Of a stretch of 64,000 bases of DNA, positions 43,900 to 54,910 are shown piece after piece. Source of the stretch: Pomphorhynchus laevis (lineage: Eukaryota; Acanthocephala; Palaeacanthocephala; Echinorhynchida; Pomphorhynchidae); contig WNNJ02002901.1 of the NCBI GenBank assembly GCA_012934845.2, forward strand, positions 1-64,000. Reading direction: 5' to 3'. The translations under genes were made by a program, and so were the position numbers. Within the stretch, counting starts at the first letter, position 1, and each line of letters begins with the position of its first letter. The notes under the pieces are model-generated. The model saw nothing but the letters and a program-made list of their open reading frames with translations. It did not search any database and was not told the DNA's origin.

Positions 43900-46080
43900 T
43901 TTGTGTGAAATGTCTGAAAATTAATCCGCTTACCGGATCACGAACATATCGATGGAAACTAAAGAACATATTAATATAAATTACGTTGTCAACATATCGG
44001 GCACAATACTCACAAACAATCAGACTGACTCTCTATCACTTGGTCTATCCTTTATCCAGTCGGAAAAAGAATTCAAAAAAAACTGAACTTATAAGCGATC
44101 TGAGGGTATAGTTAACATAATTACTCCATACATTTTCCCAAACGACTAATAATCCACAAGGCAATCACTTCACATCAATTAATGCAAAAATATATGAAGA
44201 TGACACCAAACTAAACAATCGTCAATAACAATATGAGGAAATTAAAAATAAAAGCATTAAAAAATTAAGAAACAATGCTAACATTGTCGTAAGAAACGCT
44301 GACAAAAGAGGCATGGTTTTGGTCTAAAACTGATCATTATGTCGAAGCACATCGTCATTTATCAAGCATATCCTACCGACATAATATCGAAAAGAGAAAT
44401 ACTAAGATCAAAGATAAATGTTGAAAAAAAGATCAAAGAAACCTTTGAAGATGTTATTCCTAAAGACGATCACTGTCAATTAACCACAACCAGACAAGAT
44501 CTATTTTCTACCCAAAATACACAAGAACAGCACACCCGAACCTGGACGACCAATTATAAGTAACTGTAAAACCACAAAAGAAAAACTTTCAAGATACACG
44601 TCCAAATTCATCCAACACTAATAAAGTCTTCTTCATATCTAGATAGCACAGACGACTTTTTGCAAAGGTTTTACAACATAAATAACCAAATTAACAATGA
44701 GTCAATGGTGATAACCTTTAACATAGAGAGTTTATTCACCACAATTAGTCAAAAAACGGTATAAAAGGTGTCAAAGAGCAGTTAATCAAAGATAACATGG
44801 ATGAAGATTACGTTAGAAAAATCAGCGAGCTCCTACGGCTGTTTCTGGCAAACAACAGAAATATTTATTTTGTACTTCGAAATTTTTACTTCGAAATTTT
44901 TATTTCGAAGGATATACGTACGATCAAACGAAATGCACCGCAATAGGTAGCCCGGTTGCACCCGTTTATGCTGGCCTGAATGTCGCAAATATAGATGATC
45001 AGTTATTTTTCCACCCAACAAACCCAATCTACAGCGTAGCTACGGTACATGACAATGTATTTCTCGAATGGGATCGTGGAAGAGACAATAAAATAAAAAA
45101 TTAATGGAACAGATAATAAAATACATTTCTGGACGTAGACATTTTTAAAGATCCTTCAGGCAATTTGCAAACGACGCTACATCATAAGTTTGACGGAACT
45201 CGATCAATCATTCACGCCAACGGTGACCATGCACCCAAAATAAAGGGCCTAGTAATCCGTAATCAGTTCATAAAAGCAAAAAAACATATTCAACTAGATC
45301 GAAATATGAACAAACCGTTGAACACATTCAACTTGAATTCAAACATCGCGGCTATCATAGCCGTTTAATCAAAAGACTGATTATATACGTAAGAAAGATC
45401 AATCGAGCAGATCTACTAAGAGAAAAAATAGCTTCTACTGTTACAACAAACGACACTGAAAAAGCACCAGCTAAAGAAGTATTTTCTGCATTCACATACT
45501 ACCAATCACTACAAAATTTCTAAAAATATATCAAGACAATCATTAGTAGATTACCATCGCAACTTAATCAAAACATAAGGGCACCACTTATAGCATATGG
45601 AGTAGGACGCTCTATCCGTGATATATTGTCGTCAACCCGAAGTTAAGCTACACACCAAAATATCAGCCAGGCATGGAATACACCACGCTGCAAATGCTGC
45701 CAACAAATGAAGGAATCAAGATGCTTTGCAAGCTTGAACACTGGATTTACGTACATAGTTCAGGAACAACTCAATTAAAGGACGGAATGCTGTGTATGTC
45801 TACATGAGTATATGGCTTAAAATGTGGGGCAGACAGGTTCAGCCTTCAACGTAAGTGCAAATAATAGGCGATCAGGCATTAAATTTAAACAAATAATCAA
45901 TGACGGCGCAGTTAGGGACATTCTAAAGAATGCTAATCACATTTTGACTGCAACCATGATAGCGCAAACAGTACACTTTAATTTAAAAAAGTATCTAGAA
46001 TGCTATAGGATCAGACAAACGATGACCGAAGAAGTCTAGCTCGAGCATAACTTAAGTAACTTACAGCGTTAAACATAACT
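43900..46080 (+). mobile_element. Penelope-like element, lineage D, long degraded copy
   Basis: Plus-strand order: RNADKRGMVLV-like DNA near 44300 (the ADKG.. motif before the RT core), PK(I)HK...PEPGRPIIS-equivalent DNA near 44513-44565, SMVITFNIESLFTTIS (about 44700-44750), CTAIGSPVAPVYAGLNV (about 44933-44985; RT motif) and ATVHDNVFLEWDRG where RYVDD is expected. The GIY-YIG C-terminal half is at 45824-46036. Order and motifs are those of the Penelope clade. Frames are broken throughout. Confidence 0.7.
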
Positions 46081-46099
46081 TAAGGTTGTAAAATGTGTG

Positions 46100-46590
46100 C
46101 AAAGCTTAAAAATAAGTCAGCTAAATTGGGCTACTATTACATTTATTTGGAACACCTTTTACTTGTCTAAATAAAGATATCCCTACTTTTAAATAATTTT
46201 GATTTATTAAAATATATAAGGATTCTACTAATTCAAGTTTATCCATATATTTATATTCATTGAATTTTTATGTAATTTTTGATTCCAATATAATATAGGT
46301 ATAGTTGTATTATCTGATTCAACCTTTATACCCTTTTTATCCATTATAGCACCGTGACTTGTAATAATGGTTTCAAAACTCAACTCACTACATTCATGTT
46401 GGATTTACATTTAAATCATTAGAATTAACCTCTTTCATTAGTATATCATAATAAAGTTTTTTGCATATGAGGACAAAGTTATTACTACCTTTATCAATAG
46501 TTGTTATTATATAGTTATGCTTTAATTTGGTAAGTTATTTATACGTATCTTTATTAATTTGAAACGGAATGAGACATTCTGGGGGGAATA
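46100..46590 (-). mobile_element. Lineage B Penelope-like fragment, interrupted
   Basis: 46100-46370 matches RT-coding DNA of lineage B copy 1 (7870-8020 and 8390-8500). 46590-46390 reads IDKGSNNFVLICKKLYYDIL, the DKG motif upstream of the RT core. It stops where the inverted arms of the GIY-YIG insert begin, and may continue at 47640-47930 on the other side. Confidence 0.6.
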
Positions 46591-47640
46591 ATTATTTTTG
46601 TATCTAAATGCCATTCTCAGAAAAAAAGAAATTGAATATTTCTTCGATATTTCGTTCGCCAACCGCGGACATTATCAAGAAGTATCTGAAACAATAAAAC
46701 AAGTTAAGTTACAATGTATGAAATACAAAATCATTTTGGACATTCAAATTTGGTTCGAGGATCTTTATAGCGACAGCCTCCATAACTAATCGGCGTTTTA
46801 AGTTAGGCTCGGGAATCAAAACTGACACATTGTCAAAGTCGATGTCATGCCCAGTTTGATGAGCATGGTCTGCTAATGCCGACTGCGCTGATGTTGTGAG
46901 TGCCTTCTTATGTTCTTTTAATCTAGTTTTTAGAGTACGCCCAGTTTGTCCAATGTATATGCTTATACAATCCCTACACCCAACCTTGTACACTACACCC
47001 ATCTTATCAAAATAAGTTCTTCTTGGTTTGGTGACTAGTGCATCAAGATAATATGTACATCGGGTACCATAAAACATTTTTAATGGTAATCCTGACTGGA
47101 AAACGAATCTCTTTATTTTATTAAGAATATCCTTACTTAAACTACCCATTGCGGGAATATAAAAGCAGTGTTTCAATTTTTGAGGACCAATTAAGTTGGA
47201 TTGCGCGGAAGTGTGAATGCGTTCTTTTGTTTTCTTAATTATTCTGTGTAAGATATCTATCGGGTAGCCTAGATATGTAAATATTCTCAAAACTTTGCTT
47301 AATTCGGCGTTTAGATAAATTTCTTTGTTACAAATTCGATACGCTCTTAAACAGAAGCCACGAAACACACCTAGTTTTGTTGATGCCGAATGATTGCTGT
47401 CCCAAGGAATATACAAGCTAGTTTCTGTAGCTTTTCTGAATACTTTAGTGACAGAGACATCAGTGGTCAAAACTTCGCAATCTAGGAATGGTAAAAACTC
47501 GTTAGAAGGCCAGGTAATTGTAACTTAACTTGTTTTATTGTTTCAGATACTTCTTGATAATGTCCGCGGTTAGCGAACGAAATATCGAAGAAATATTCAA
47601 TTTCTTTTTTCTGGGAATGGCATTTAGATACAAAAATATT
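46590..47640 (-). mobile_element. GIY-YIG Penelope-like fragment flanked by 110-bp inverted arms
   Basis: The arm at about 46600-46705 (TATCTAAATGCCATTCTCAG, CGAACCGCGGACATTATC-like) is the reverse complement of about 47530-47640. Between them lies one long intact frame with RT C-terminal and GIY-YIG sequence. The left flank ATTATTTTTGTATCTAAATG and right flank CATTTAGATACAAAAATATT are themselves complementary, so arms extend to the very edges. It looks like an inverted junction of two copies inserted into a lineage B copy. Confidence 0.7.
46709..47470 (-). CDS. Penelope-like RT C-terminus with intact GIY-YIG endonuclease
   Basis: 253 codons without a stop. The N-terminal half (FRKATETSLYIPWDSNHSAS, then KLGVFRGFCLRAYRIC) is the thumb and connection region that follows the catalytic RT motifs in Penelope-like proteins (YRKxTxT...W.SxHP..K.G....L..RA). 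The C-terminal part has VVYKVGCRDCISIYIGQTGR (GIY-YIG with the Cys pair typical of these elements), LKTRLKEHK, and ALADHAHQTGHDIDF with the conserved His residues; it ends near NVQNDFVFH. The nuclease nicks DNA for target-primed reverse transcription (known for the family). The RT catalytic half is missing upstream, so it is a fragment despite the open frame. Codons look fresher than in neighbouring elements. Confidence 0.85.
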   Translation of the reverse strand: MTTDVSVTKVFRKATETSLYIPWDSNHSASTKLGVFRGFCLRAYRICNKEIYLNAELSKVLRIFTYLGYPIDILHRIIKKTKERIHTSAQSNLIGPQKLKHCFYIPAMGSLSKDILNKIKRFVFQSGLPLKMFYGTRCTYYLDALVTKPRRTYFDKMGVVYKVGCRDCISIYIGQTGRTLKTRLKEHKKALTTSAQSALADHAHQTGHDIDFDNVSVLIPEPNLKRRLVMEAVAIKILEPNLNVQNDFVFHTL

Positions 47641-47930
47641 TATTAATTTGATCTTTCCTTTTATAATTGTTTGTTATTTTCATTTTATTTTTAATGTTAT
47701 CTAATATATAATCTTTCCAAATGTTTATCTTATATATATTCGAGCTTTCACTATTAATCAGCTTACTAAAGTAATCATTTAACGAATTGTAAATTTTATT
47801 ATTTTTAATTTTAGTTTTATTATGTGATTCAAATAATACAATTGATCCGTTGTATGCCTGAGGTCCAAGCTCATCCTTTAGATTCCATGAAAATCGCAAA
47901 ATTTCAAAATATTTAGAAAAATAAAAGAAA
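47624..47930 (-). pseudogene. Unidentified frame beside the inverted arm, possibly lineage B N-terminus
   Basis: A 91-codon Lys/Asn-rich minus-strand frame (47899-47624). Its 3' end abuts the inverted arm at 47640. On the far side of the insert lies lineage B RT-coding DNA, so this may be that copy's N-terminal part. No motif proves it. Confidence 0.3.
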
Positions 47931-48215
47931 TTGACAACGGGACATTAATTCCGTTGACGTTTTCAAGAAACGGACCATGCAAAAAAAATAATACTTTTAA
48001 TAAAAATTATAGCGAAGGATATCAGCTAGAAGGTCTGTACCGTACCACAAAGTGATCAGCGACCTTCGAGTCGAAATATCTACACTCTTAGCAAGGCTTG
48101 CCTCAACTTCTTATCGGGCAAGTGAGAGAGTATATCTCGTGCTTGGGGAATGATGTGATGATGGAAGTTGACTAAAATATGTATAAAGGCCCATTTGTGG
48201 GAAATTCAATTATAA

Positions 48216-48458
48216 ATGCTTATTGAGTTAAAAGATATAGATACGGATAGAGATAAGCGTCAAAGGATTTATAATACTCTTGGATTGTTTACAATCAATG
48301 AACAAATAACCAGTACACGAATAACTAATATAATGTCGAAGGATGTTCCCTCATCCGACGTCAAATGCTGCAACTGTCAAACATTGGCAGCTAAATTCTT
48401 ACGATGCAAGTGCGCTAAAGCTGGAAAGTTATGTTTTAATTGTTCAGCCCCTAATTGA
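48216..48458 (+). CDS. Small Cys-rich hypothetical protein
   Basis: 80 codons: an acidic-basic N-terminus, then DVKCCNCQTLAAKFLRCKCA followed by KAGKLCFNCSAPN, eight Cys in 30 residues with CC.C, C.C and C..C spacing. Similar short Cys clusters (C.C.K....C..C.P) occur in transposon-encoded proteins, but I cannot name a family. About 50 bp upstream is TATGTATAAAGGCCC, a possible TATA box, so it could be a 5' coding start of an element. The following 250 bp have open but unrecognised frames. Confidence 0.3.
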   Translation: MLIELKDIDTDRDKRQRIYNTLGLFTINEQITSTRITNIMSKDVPSSDVKCCNCQTLAAKFLRCKCAKAGKLCFNCSAPN

Positions 48459-48805
48459 TCACGCAAATCAGAGCTGGACACGATTCAATCACGCACCGTG
48501 ACAAACGAACTGCCAACTCATACCAACTGATATTCAGCAATACAGACTTTAACAGTATCACGCCTGCGACTATCATAGATGGCAACATAATTAGTCCCCT
48601 ACACCACGAAACTCGTATAGTGGTATCGATGACCATTGACAAAATATACCCAGTGGTCATACTATGGCGACCAAACCTCTTTACCCGTCGCGTCTGCAAC
48701 CCAGTCATACGTTTGTAGCAAGCATCACTGCTTTTTACGTTAAGGCATCAATCGTAAAAATTCGCGATCCCTCTGATCGGGAGATCTCTCTGATCAATAT
48801 CCTTT

Positions 48806-48842
48806 TATTGGGAGAACATCTCTAAACGGTGTTCTCCCAATA
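48806..48842. repeat. Perfect palindrome TATTGGGAGAACA
   Basis: 13-bp arms (48806-48818 and 48830-48842) around an 11-base loop, downstream of the Cys-rich frame. Confidence 0.9.
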
Positions 48843-48939
48843 CTTACTGCAACGAGACCTACCACAAAGGTGTATCTCATTATCAAAACTATAGAGCGAC
48901 GTCTAACTTTGTGGAAGAAAAAGAAGTATGACGTATTCG

Positions 48940-49720
48940 ACAAAAGGCGTGTTCGATACTTTGCTTAATTGATTGAGGCTCACGCTCTTTACCAGACGAA
49001 ATTGTTGTGAGGACCATTCTTAAACAATAGACAAAGGATGTTGCTCAATTCTCGCTGCACTCGTAAGATCCTTAATGGATACTGCATGTATAATAGTGGT
49101 GTGCGGATGTGCTGAGTAGACAACGGTCCAGGATTTATTACGAAATACAGCATTTATACAAAATGGTGTTGCTTGATAGACTGGACTTCGATTCACGACT
49201 TTCAGTCACCATGTCACTTCTAGACGACCAATGAGTACCCGGCAACACTCATCAGTAGAATAAAGTACTCACTGGCCGTTTCGGTTGCCTGTGCGACATT
49301 GTGAATAAAGGCGTTTCCGATACTTTGCTTAATTGTCTGAGGCTTACGCTCTTTACCAGATCGAATTGCTGTGCGGACCATCCTTAAACACTAGACAAAG
49401 GTTGTTGCTGAATTGTCGCTGCACAGGTTGGATCCTTAATGTATACGGCATGTATAATGGTGGTGCACGGATGTACTGAGTAAAAAGTAAAACACGATCC
49501 AGGATTTCAAACGAAATGCGGCATTTCATAATCCTTCATTCACAATGTCACACAGACAACCAAAACGACCAGTAGGTATTTCATTCTACTGATGAGTGTT
49601 GCCGGATACTCGTCATTTCGATGCTGAAGTGATCGTATAGAAGTGACATTGTGACTGAAAGTCGTTAATCGAAGTCCAGTCTATCAAACATGATCATTAT
49701 ATATACAGAAGAAAACTCAC
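48940..49720. repeat. Penelope-type terminal-repeat units (same family as 36490-37785)
   Basis: One partial and one full forward unit (about 48945-49225 and 49230-49530) followed by an inverted partial unit (about 49540-49720). They share GAGTACCCGGCAACACTCATC and CGTTTCGGTTGCC with the array at 36.5-37.8 kb. No RT follows here, so this is a terminal-repeat-only relic. Confidence 0.7.
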
Positions 49721-49797
49721 GCCGAAAGCTTTAAAAAATATATACATTTTGTCACTTTGTTTTTGAATTTGGTTCGATTAGTTTATATATATAATTT

Positions 49798-49952
49798 GAT
49801 GTTACACCTGCCCTGGGACACCCAATGGTGTACTCATAAATAAATCACTGTTTTTCTCAAGAAGGAAAACAGTGATTATGTCTCTTCATGAGGAAAACAT
49901 AGTGATTTATTTATGAGTAAACCATTGGATGTCCCAGGGCAGGTGTAACATC
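49798..49952. repeat. Foldback repeat with about 60-bp arms
   Basis: The left arm 49798-49857 (GATGTTACACCTGCCCTGGG...) and right arm 49892-49952 are inverted copies differing at only a few positions. The spacer is about 35 bp and can itself pair with the arm end (AATCACTGTTTT with AAAACAGTGATT). A partial third arm lies at about 50345-50433 (GATTTATTTATGAGTACACC...GGTGTAAC). Confidence 0.85.
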
Positions 49953-50177
49953 AACTTATATTTTATATATTTGTACACTTTCAAGTGTCCCTGTAAAACA
50001 GCATTTCTATTAAAAGGATTTTGTGCCTGATGCATGGTTAAACTGCAATAAGCACTGCCATGCACAGAGCTTATGCTAAATTCCATCTGATGATTCAGAT
50101 TAAGGGTAGATCTGTTTTTTGAACTTTAAACACTGTTTAAGCGTGTGTTAGAGTGCATATGGATGATTATTGAAATC

Positions 50178-50219
50178 ACGGTACTAATGAGCTCCGTAAG
50201 AGCGAAACGCGTCTACCGT
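50178..50219 (+). ncRNA. Type I hammerhead ribozyme-like sequence with one core change
   Basis: Stem I ACGGTA/TACCGT (50178-50183 with 50114+100 to 50219, perfect 6 bp), core CTAATGA (50184-50190; consensus CTGATGA), perfect stem II GCTC-CGTAA-GAGC (50191-50203), GAAA (50204-50207), minimal stem III within CGCG and the cleavage triplet GTC (50211-50213). Minimal stem III with CGAAACGCGTC is the form known from Penelope-like elements and retrozymes. The single G-to-A change at an essential position should reduce or abolish cleavage. Confidence 0.7.
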
Positions 50220-51029
50220 TGTTGAAGTTTGTCGTAACACATAGGATGACTGGTCATACGTAGCGACTTTAATATTGCGAGAATAATTCGGTTCTGTATC
50301 TTGGTCTGATGAAGATATATAGAATGCTGCCTGGTGTTTATGCCTCTTCACGATGAAAAAATAGTGATTTATTTATGAGTACACCATTGTGTGGTGCAGG
50401 ACAGGTGTAACCTTACCTGCCCTGGGTGATGTATATATATGTTATATACATTTTGTATATATGACAAAATCCTTGATTAAAAACTAAAGCTTGTAGGCTC
50501 TTGGATTACAGTGTGAACCATTCTAATTTTTATATATTTAACAGTATTTTTAAATTATTGGGTGAGAAAACCAGCAACGACAGCAATTAAATCGTTTGTT
50601 GAAAAAATGGATGATCCGGATAGCACTTTATTAGCTTAATGAGGCTATACTCATGCTATCAAGTAAACAAATTCTTAGAGATGATTTTTATTATATCATA
50701 AGGCAGCCATAATGACCGATAGTAGTTCACCCAACTGCTGATTTCGTTCGGCTACCATCAGATCATCTAGGAGCAATTATGAAGTCTACTCTGCTTTACG
50801 AATTAATATCTTCTAATTTGTTTATTAACTCTACGGTATTAGATATATATAAACTTAGATGTTTTAATACCGCTGTGACGTGTCGAATTCAGTTATTTTC
50901 AACACTCTTTGTGTACCATTATTACTCATTATCTGTCTTCCCGGGCAGGGATACACATTCTTGTGCGTTTTAAAAAGATAAAATCTAACTACTCCTGAGT
51001 TTTAGCATACTGGATTTTTTGGAGAGTTT

Positions 51030-51900
51030 ATCGACTTATAACGTCTTCAATAAACAGGTTCACAGCGCTTTTTATATGTTCCATAGGATTCGCGTGGATT
51101 TATTTCATTTGTATCACGTGTTAACTGTCGTTGAGCATTAATTACATAATCTGCTGTTTCCCAGATCACTACTTCGCCGATTTTGACGTCGTTCTTAATA
51201 ACAATATTGCTATCCCAACGTATTCTAATTCCTTTGTTTTCAAAGAACTTCTCCATAAACATCCTAAATCTTTGCTGTTTAAATAATTAAAATCTGAAAA
51301 GTTTGGAAACTTCTAACATCTTCAATATATAGGTTTACTGGACATTTTAAATGTTGCATTGGATCACTCTATATTATTTCATATGTATCACTTGTTAACT
51401 GCTGTTGAGTCTCTATTACATAATCTTCTGTATTCCATAGCATTAATTATCACTTTATTGTCCTTTTTAATAACAATATTGATATCGATTATCAGCGAAT
51501 TCATCGTGTTATGAATGAGTTTTGGTTATCCACATATATATTTACATTTTATTCTTTATGAAATGTTTCTTCATTATCGCATTTTCCTGTATTTTTCATG
51601 AAACGCTACATCAGCGAGACGTTATATATTCTGAATTAAAGGTAATATTTTGTGCTCAGGTTGTTGTGGTTAGTAATCTAAGTCAAGAGTCAACATCATT
51701 AGTTTGTTATCTGAGATATTCCTTAACGATGAATTTATAAATACCGCTTTCTGTGTTTTTACGGCAATCTTTCTACGACTATCTTTAAATCTTATGTTTG
51801 AATGGATTTCAATTGAACGTAAATCGTTGACATATTATTTTTGAATTAAAAATTGCAATTTCTTGTCTTGGATTAGTCTCCTAATATCCTTATTAATATG
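51030..51900 (-). mobile_element. Penelope-like N-terminal fragment with internal tandem duplication
   Basis: 51262-51047 reads IVIKNDVKIGEVVIWETADY then VINAQRQLTRDTNE, matching the IVIK.ADKGGAVVI...DY...A..QL.D...Y region N-terminal to the RT core. A second diverged copy of the same DNA lies at about 51300-51490. Further 5', about 51890-51650 has NLSS..IS(D)..L-like and HKILPLIQNI-like pieces typical of the extreme N-terminal region. No frame is intact. Confidence 0.5.
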
Positions 51901-53680
51901 CCAATTTAATGTGTTATGGATGTAAGCCCAGTATTTATGGTAAGTACTTAAAAGTATAATTAACGTTTGCTTAGAGATAAAAAACTAAAAATTTATAAAT
52001 TCAAAATTGAGTTTATAATCAAAAATATAAGTCCAAAATTAAAGAAATTAATGTTAAACTTTTTTAAATAGCTTTACATAAATAGAGCCACTATTCTTTA
52101 ATTTTGTAACTATTACCAAATTTATTTTAATTAAACATTATAATTAAATAATAATAATTTTGAAAAATGGGATTCCACTGTAAATAAATTTGTAAAAAAA
52201 TTAAAAAATATACGGAATCAAATTGATAAACGGATTCCACTCTAAATAAATCTTTTTATCTTTTGAACAAATGATTGATCAAATGTTTTGTTTACTAACA
52301 CTTAGAGAGTATTTATACACAGAGTTATATCTGGAAAAATCAATGGTTTTTTAATTTGAATATTATATTTTTGTAATCTGACAAAAATCAAATAATATAT
52401 AAGGTTGGGGTACCTCGCAATAGTGTCATTATTTAAAAACTTTTAAAAGACTCTATGAGTAGTAAGTAACCAAAGAAAGGCTATATAAAAGGGTGAATTA
52501 TTCAACTATAAATATAATGCACATGCTTTCATAAATAGACTACTTATTTTTTATTACAAAATTTTTGAATGATAAGTCGAAATATTTTTATGAGGCAATC
52601 TATTATCAGATAAAACGAGGTGTGGTGAACTCAAATTAATAATTTAATAATTCATATAAAATGTTCGCTCTTCGATATAATGTTATAATGTTATAGCATG
52701 TGCATTAAATACCCATGATTTCTTGGAAATTTGAGGTATTTTGCATCACCAAATTCTAGAATAAAAAATCGAAATAATTTTTAACGAAGAAATCAAGTTT
52801 TAGATAACACGAGATGTGTTTCACTCAAATATAGCGATTTTCGGCCGTTCGTGAAAATGCTTATTTACGATTACGTCATATCGACTCTGTGTTGTGTGAA
52901 TATTTTCATTTTCGGAAAATATATCGCTAAACAATAAAAAGCGAATAAAACTTGTTAAAGTTTTACTTATTACATTTTTTTTAAATAAGGAGCTTTCTCC
53001 ACAATCGCATCAATATTGATTTCTAGGTTGTTGTCGAAACTAGGATATGTTATAATGCTAAACGAGGCAAAAGTGTAAATTTTAAGCGGATAAAATTTGA
53101 ATTAAATTTTAAGAATTTTAAAAACCTGAATATTTTATATAAATAATTTTTTTTGTTTGTTATTCAATATAAAACAATAAACTTATTTTAATATAAATCA
53201 ATTAGTTTTATTCTTACTAAGAATACTATGCGCGTATAATCGTGATAAATTCAAAAGATTAAGCTAAAAACACTGTGCATAAACGAATTAAAAGGAAACT
53301 TACGGATGCATACATACAACTATTAAATGTAAAGCTAACAAAATTCATCTAATAAATAACGAATTGACGTTTTTCAAATTGGAGTTTACAAATATTTAGT
53401 CGACAATGTACATAGTATTAAATCACCGAATTTAATTCAATTTTTATATTAATTTGATAGACTATTGTTAGACTAATGATCAAATGTTAGACTAATGTCA
53501 TGACGCTATATAACGTGTATAACGCTAACGCGTTATAAAAGCTTTAAAATTTCCTCTACATGTTTTATGTTATGAAAGAAACTTTTCATAACAGAAACTT
53601 TTCATAACTGCTAATCAGAAACTTTTCAAATTATAAAAAAATAATTTTCTGATATTAGAAGGTCTATAATTTTCTTCTAT
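51900..53680. other. AT-rich DNA, no gene seen
   Basis: No supported coding region, RNA gene or transposon. A small triplicated GAAACTTTTCATAAC word lies at 53577-53632. Confidence 0.4.
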
Positions 53681-54130
53681 AAATTTCTCATATTCATAAT
53701 TATAATTTATTTATATTAGAACTTAAAAGTTTTTTAAAATAATTCAAATAATTGTTGAATATTTATATTTACATGTAAAATGTTTGTCTCCGATTATTTC
53801 TGTATTATCATAATTCAGTATTATCATAATTAATAAATATTTGTTTTTAAAATGATTTATTTTATATTTCATACAATTTCCTGTATTCGAAATTATAATT
53901 TATTTATGCCAGAAATTAAACTTTATTCAAACTAATTGTTGAATAATTGTTTATTCATTTGTAAAATGTTTGTATAGAATTATTTCAGTATTATCATAAT
54001 TCAGATTATAATAATAATTGATAAATATATATTGCATTTTTTAAATTTCATATAATTTTTTATATTCAAAGTTATTATTTATTTATACCAGAAATTAAAA
54101 TTTATACTATTTGAAATGATAATTGTTTAT
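53680..54130. repeat. Three diverged tandem repeats of about 175-190 bp
   Basis: Units begin near 53688, 53878 and 54053 with TATTC.(T/A)AATTATAATTTATTTAT.(C/T)AGAA, and share GTAAAATGTTTGT and ATTTCTGTATTATCATAATTCA words. They are AT-rich and non-coding. Confidence 0.6.
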
Positions 54131-54910
54131 ACAAGTAACATTTTTACGAAAAACTTACCAGGTTTCAAGATATGGAGCAAAGAATCCATTTAGTTCCAGA
54201 ATGCGAAACGAATTAAAATGCAGTGTTCTTAAATAATTTGTGATAAAATTGGAACAATTATTGATTCATTACAGTTTCTTAAGCTTCGGAAATATGAGCG
54301 TCAAATTGTTACTCTTAAATGGAGCTTGTGAACTGATTATGCTATAAAAAAATGTAGTTTTGATTTAGTTTTTAATGTGTTAATCACAGTGCATGTGGTG
54401 ATCACATGGGATTTTATATCATAACTGCTAGAAACAAGTAACAATCACATAAATTATCAATCACGAGAAATTCATATGACACGCTGAGTCAAGCAAATTT
54501 TCTGAAACGAATATTTTTGTGATATGCATTATTTACTTTTCCTCCTCCGAAACTTGTACTATTAATCGACTTGAAATTATTTTAAAAAGTAAAATGTTTG
54601 AAATTATTTGAAATAAAAATGACAAATTATCTTATCTAACATTTTTAAAGCAAAATGAAAAAGTAATTTAAATGCTTACAGTTCTGTTAAATTATTCATT
54701 TCGGAAAGTTTCTTTAGGTCCACAAAATATGTATCTATATTAATGCATCTTAACAAATAGAAAAAACAACAATTTATTAAAATTAAAAAATCAAAGTTTT
54801 AAATTAACCTTCAGAATTTTTAAATTTAAAAAATATTTCGCTAAATATTTTGTACTCTAAATTTAAAAATAAAACCATATTTATCTCGAAAACGAATTTT
54901 AATAATTAAA

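Noticed and set aside
48451-48718. Overlapping frames on both strands after the Cys-rich frame
   Set aside because: Both strands are open at once and neither shows a domain; the more GC-rich composition simply lacks stops.
49570-49620. CTGATGAG at 49581 as a hammerhead ribozyme
   Set aside because: No GAAA follows at the required place; the sequence is the hairpin of the terminal-repeat unit (GATGAGT with ACTCATC).
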